A DNA stretch of 64,000 nt from Asterias amurensis (taxonomy: Eukaryota; Echinodermata; Asteroidea; Forcipulatida; Asteriidae): assembly GCF_032118995.1 (NCBI RefSeq), contig NC_092652.1:25781044-25845043 (forward strand), written 5' to 3'. The translations under genes and the position numbers were made by a program. Positions 60,670 through 64,000 of this stretch are shown here, piece by piece. Within the stretch, counting starts at the first letter, position 1; the number at the start of each line of letters is the position of its first letter. The notes below the pieces were generated by a model. That model ran no database searches. It was not told where the DNA came from and saw only the letters and a list, made by a program, of their open reading frames with translations.

Positions 60670-61044
60670 TCACGGTTCCGCAACGCCAACTTGCGGACGC
60701 ATTGGATCAGCTACTTTTTAAAAACTGGGTCGGTTGAAGAGGAAGTTACGTTTGGAGTTTTCTCTGATGTCAACATTTACAATTATATGGGTAAATTTAT
60801 AGTTTTTTCTCTGTTCAAAGTATGTCAACCGAACTTCAGAAATCCGAGAACATTTTTCATCTTAATATTTCAACAACTTCTTTATGCATACATTAGCGGC
60901 GAAATGTGCCCAGCCGGCATACAGAGTGATTCCTAATTGGGAAGGGGGGGGGGGGGTGAGTCAAAAGGGAAACTAGCTTTTGTAAGATGTTTTCAAAACA
61001 TAATATGGCAAGTGGTTCACATGTTAATACAGTGGATGTAATCG

Positions 61045-61290
61045 TTTTGTAATTGTCAGAGACCGGTATCCTCACTTGTGTGTCCCAGCATTGTGCATAA
61101 AACAAGAAACCTTTGAACATTTTGGGCAAGAAAATAATGAACGAAAGAAAAAACATCTTTGTTGCATTGAATGTTGTGCTTTCAGATGCCCGATGAAGGC
61201 TTCATGCCTGACGTATGACGGTGCCTTACTCAGACTCAAACTTTGGGGTGACAAATCATTTCTCTTAAACTAAATTATTATTGTTCAAAG
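61045..61290 (+). mobile_element. Family A-like fragment, diverged
   Basis: GTAATTGTCAGAGACCGGTA, TCCTCACTTGTGTGTCCCAG, AATGAACGAAAGAAAAAACA and CTTTGTTGCATTGAATGTTG; no termini. Confidence 0.55.
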
Positions 61291-61624
61291 GGGTCGTTTC
61301 TAAAAATATTTTTTTTATTATTACAAATAGCTCTGCGGGGTGCTCTTTACATAAATTTGTATGGTATTTAACTGTGTTATATTATGGCATCACTGGCAGA
61401 CATGGTCACTGGGACTAGCTACCACAAATGTGTTTCTTTTGCGTTTAATGTGTTATATTTAGTTTTATAAAAAAAAAAAAAAATGAATTATTAATTTTAT
61501 GAATCAAATAACATAAAATAACAAGCACAATCAAACTCCTTAAGTTAGCCAACTGTTATTTGCAACTTCGACGAACAAACGTGCCTAGAGGAATTTACTC
61601 AAGCGTTCTGTTATTCATTTGACT

Positions 61625-62011
61625 TTAAAGGAACACGTTGCCTTGGATCGGTCGAGTTGGTCTTTGAAAAGCGTTTGTAACAATTTGTTATAAAATATGA
61701 TTAGAAAGATATTTTAAAAGTAGAATATAATGATCCACACAAGTATCACTCGAAACTGCGTGGTTTTCCTTTTACCTCGTCGACAAACACGGTCGGCCAT
61801 TTATGGGAGTCAAATTTTTGACTCCCATAAATGGCCGACCGTGGTAGTTCGCAAAGTAAAAGGAAAACCACGTAATTTCGAGGCAAATGTGTGTGGATCA
61901 TTGTATTCTACTTTTTAAACATCTTTCTAACCATATGCATTTTAAAACAAATGGTTACAAACGCTTTTCGAAGACCAACTCGACCGATCCAAGGCAACGT
62001 GCTCCTTTAAA
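61625..62011. mobile_element. Near-perfect ~385-bp palindromic element (family E)
   Basis: TTAAAGGAACACGTTGCCTT at the left is mirrored by AAGGCAACGTGCTCCTTTAA at the right. Pairing is almost continuous to the centre (GGGAGTCAAATTTTTGACTCC near 61806). Partial copies lie at 2610-2787 and 30646-30895. No coding capacity. Confidence 0.92.
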
Positions 62012-62212
62012 GTTTTTAATCGCTGTATAAAACTCAAAACATCAAAATAGTCAGACAGAGTGCCACCTTCTATATTAAAAAGACTGGAATTCAGTTTCAT
62101 AGAAATATCTGAATGAAAGAAAATTGTATTTTCTTATCAAAATATGCCAGCAAAGTACCAGTCACCATGTACAGTGGAGGATATTTGGGCTGGTGACCAT
62201 TTCTGTTGAACA

Positions 62213-62234
62213 TTTTTTTTTTTTTTTTTTTTTT
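62213..62234. repeat. Poly-T tract
   Basis: About 22 consecutive T followed by GCCATTG; possibly the tail of an old retroposed sequence in reverse orientation. Confidence 0.6.
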
Positions 62235-62550
62235 GCCATTGAAATGGGATACCATCTCAATGAATACACAAACATGTTTCTCTTTTTAACATAATGCACA
62301 AAGCATCTCGAATTCGACCCTGACTAGATAGGCTGGTACCCTTTAGACACTACAATGCATTATCGCTTTACCGATACAAGGTATCAACTCTAGATAATCT
62401 GTGAACGTCTCCAGGAAATGAAGGCACATTTGTAATTCTAACAGATTAGGTCTTTCTAAATTTCAAGCTTGACTTCCAAGATTAATTGAGTTGTTGCTTG
62501 ATTTACTAACGGAATTTGGGGGAATCAAAGGAAGACAAAACACCCTCTGA

Positions 62551-62715
62551 ATGTTCTGGTACTTCACTGGTGGTGACTTAATACCCCGCTGTTTTCAACG
62601 GGTGCGATTGGACTACAGCAAGCTCTTCCGCCAAGAGAACTCCCGGACAGACAAAGTAACAATTTGCGTTGCAAATCCACATAAAGAATCTGTTAATTGG
62701 TTCTACGTCTCGTAA
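62551..62715 (+). CDS. Short coding-like ORF, product unknown
   Basis: ATG at 62551 directly after an in-frame TGA; 54 codons, including RVRLDYSKLFRQENSRTDK and VANPHKESVNWFYVS. No signal peptide or domain recognised; may be chance. Confidence 0.18.
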   Translation: MFWYFTGGDLIPRCFQRVRLDYSKLFRQENSRTDKVTICVANPHKESVNWFYVS

Positions 62716-64000
62716 GAAAGCCAACCATCAAAACGTTTGTAAAATGTTTCCCAGCTTCCAAATCGCTATATTATGCTTTCATCCCCGTAAACGCTATGAT
62801 GAAATGAAGACTCAAACAACACACTGGCCCAATGTAACGATTTAAACTCAATTTCTACAAATTTCTCCCAAATTAACCAATCATGCCTCGCCGTCCACAG
62901 TGGGCAATCATGCTGAAGAAGTTTTCGTCTATAATAGAGTTATTAGTAGTACCATTCAATATAGAGTTGATTCTTTCTCCTGAGTCTGAACTAAACGTAC
63001 GGCAGGGCAATCCCCGACTTAGCGTTGAGACATTCACCCTTGACAAGAATTCAAACTTACAAACTGCGCTCTCTCTTTTTCACGTCAGTGTAGACGAAAT
63101 CCTTTTGTAACAGCAAGACGTAGTCAATAAACTTGGATTAGCTTCCTACATGGAATCCCTCGCTCCACTGCAGAATATGTAATCATAATGTTTAACGCTT
63201 GTTTTGTTGTTAATCATTGCAACTTCACGCTCGTCTGGCTTCGTCGCAGTCCCGGGTTCATTTCTCCCGTGGACGAGGCCGCCTCGCTGCCTCTGTGCAC
63301 CGCAGAGTCCCTACGGTGCTCCAGAGGCTGGGCACGGCAGCTGGGTCGGCCTGGCCACGGTACGCTTGATTACTCCGTGAACAGAGAGGCTACTCTTTCT
63401 GGATTATAGTAATGCTTCCATTACCTGCTACATCGAGACTTCTGTACCCTAAGAAGGATTTTTCGTTTGTAAGCTTTGGAGTGATACACGCATCGATCTT
63501 CTAAAAGATTCATCGGTTGTGCAGTATGTCTTAAGCAACTCGGCCTTTTCCTTACAGTTGTTAAAACCAACCATTCCCCCCCCACAATCAAACATTTATT
63601 GCAGACTCCAAAACAACCAGACAGCCCGTCAGCTTTCTATTACCGACCGCACTAACGAAGTAACCAAATGAACATGACAAAATACACAGAGAGTAAACAC
63701 ATCTCACTCCATCATTGCTTTATCCTGTTTATCAATATTTTCAAAATTCCTCCGAAATATTTGCGAGGGAGGGACAACCGACACCGAAGATGCATTGCTG
63801 TCGTTGAAAATAATTTGTTTTTCTCGTATAACTTACACAAAATATCATAATAATAAAGACAGATACTTCTCAGTGTCTTTTGTCAGGTTCCCATCATCCG
63901 ATATTTGTAATTCTTAATTGATTATATTGTTGTGATATGGTACCAGACCATTTTTCCATTATAGCTTTACACACGTGGTGACGAGGCAACACAGGGGCAG
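62716..64000. other. End of window, no supported gene; GC-rich block at 63230-63370
   Basis: The GC-rich block (CCGCCTCGCTGCCTCTG, CTGGGCACGGCAGCTGGG) is open on both strands. The frame at 62883-63110 from an ATG is open for 75 codons without a recognisable domain. The block could be a CpG-rich exon or promoter of a gene outside the window. Confidence 0.3.

Noticed and set aside
60502..60702. Selenocysteine reading of the in-frame TGA at 60670-60672
   Set aside because: No SECIS-like structure was seen and no known selenoprotein resembles the segment; a splice site or broken frame is simpler.
1..64000. CRISPR arrays, operons or prokaryotic origin
   Set aside because: There are no regularly spaced direct repeats with unique spacers; spliced genes, SINEs and intron signals show nuclear eukaryotic DNA.

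Overview
The window reads as nuclear DNA of an invertebrate deuterostome, most likely an echinoderm and plausibly a sea star. It has one clear multi-exon gene with GT/AG introns, two intronless rhodopsin-family receptor genes, tRNA-derived SINEs and a very dense population of short non-autonomous inverted-repeat elements, in AT-rich DNA. The taxon is an inference from repeat style and gene content; no database search was possible.

Layout. 1-7.5 kb: repeats only, dominated by a ~4.5 kb long inverted repeat (528-5072). 7.6-16 kb: two paralogous class A GPCR genes in divergent orientation (7579-8607 minus, 14918-15964 plus), separated by a GC-rich 54-bp minisatellite and several small elements. 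16-23.7 kb: small elements, long poly-G tracts and a decayed Penelope-like retroelement on the minus strand (about 19.99-21.80 kb). 23.77-29.47 kb: a young tandem duplication of a ~2.85 kb unit, each unit carrying a hairpin element, a paired CRE-like site, a SINE and a TIR element. 29.5-38.4 kb: gene-poor, with several near-perfect palindromic elements. 38.4-46.5 kb: a complete 10-coding-exon minus-strand gene for a RhoBTB/RacA-type protein (Rac-like GTPase, linker, two BTB domains, RhoBTB C-terminal region; 590 aa predicted), its introns filled with SINEs and MITEs. 46.5-49.4 kb: its probable 5' region. 49.5-64 kb: mostly non-coding, with a few coding-like exon candidates (52.4-53.8, 58.98-59.25, 60.50-60.67 kb) that could not be assigned.

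The most informative observations are: (i) the RacA-type GTPase keeps every key Rac residue at Rac numbering up to D118 but has a shortened Rho-insert region; (ii) the two GPCR genes share a 165-bp perfectly identical tract inside otherwise diverged coding sequence, which suggests gene conversion; (iii) at least twenty copies or fragments of one TIR element family occur, with at least two kinds of termini on a common interior; (iv) a large palindrome is built from diverged ~550-bp tandem units; (v) a 2.85 kb tandem duplication has its right breakpoint at the edge of a coding-like segment. No RNA genes (other than tRNA-derived SINE heads), no CRISPR and no prokaryotic features were seen.
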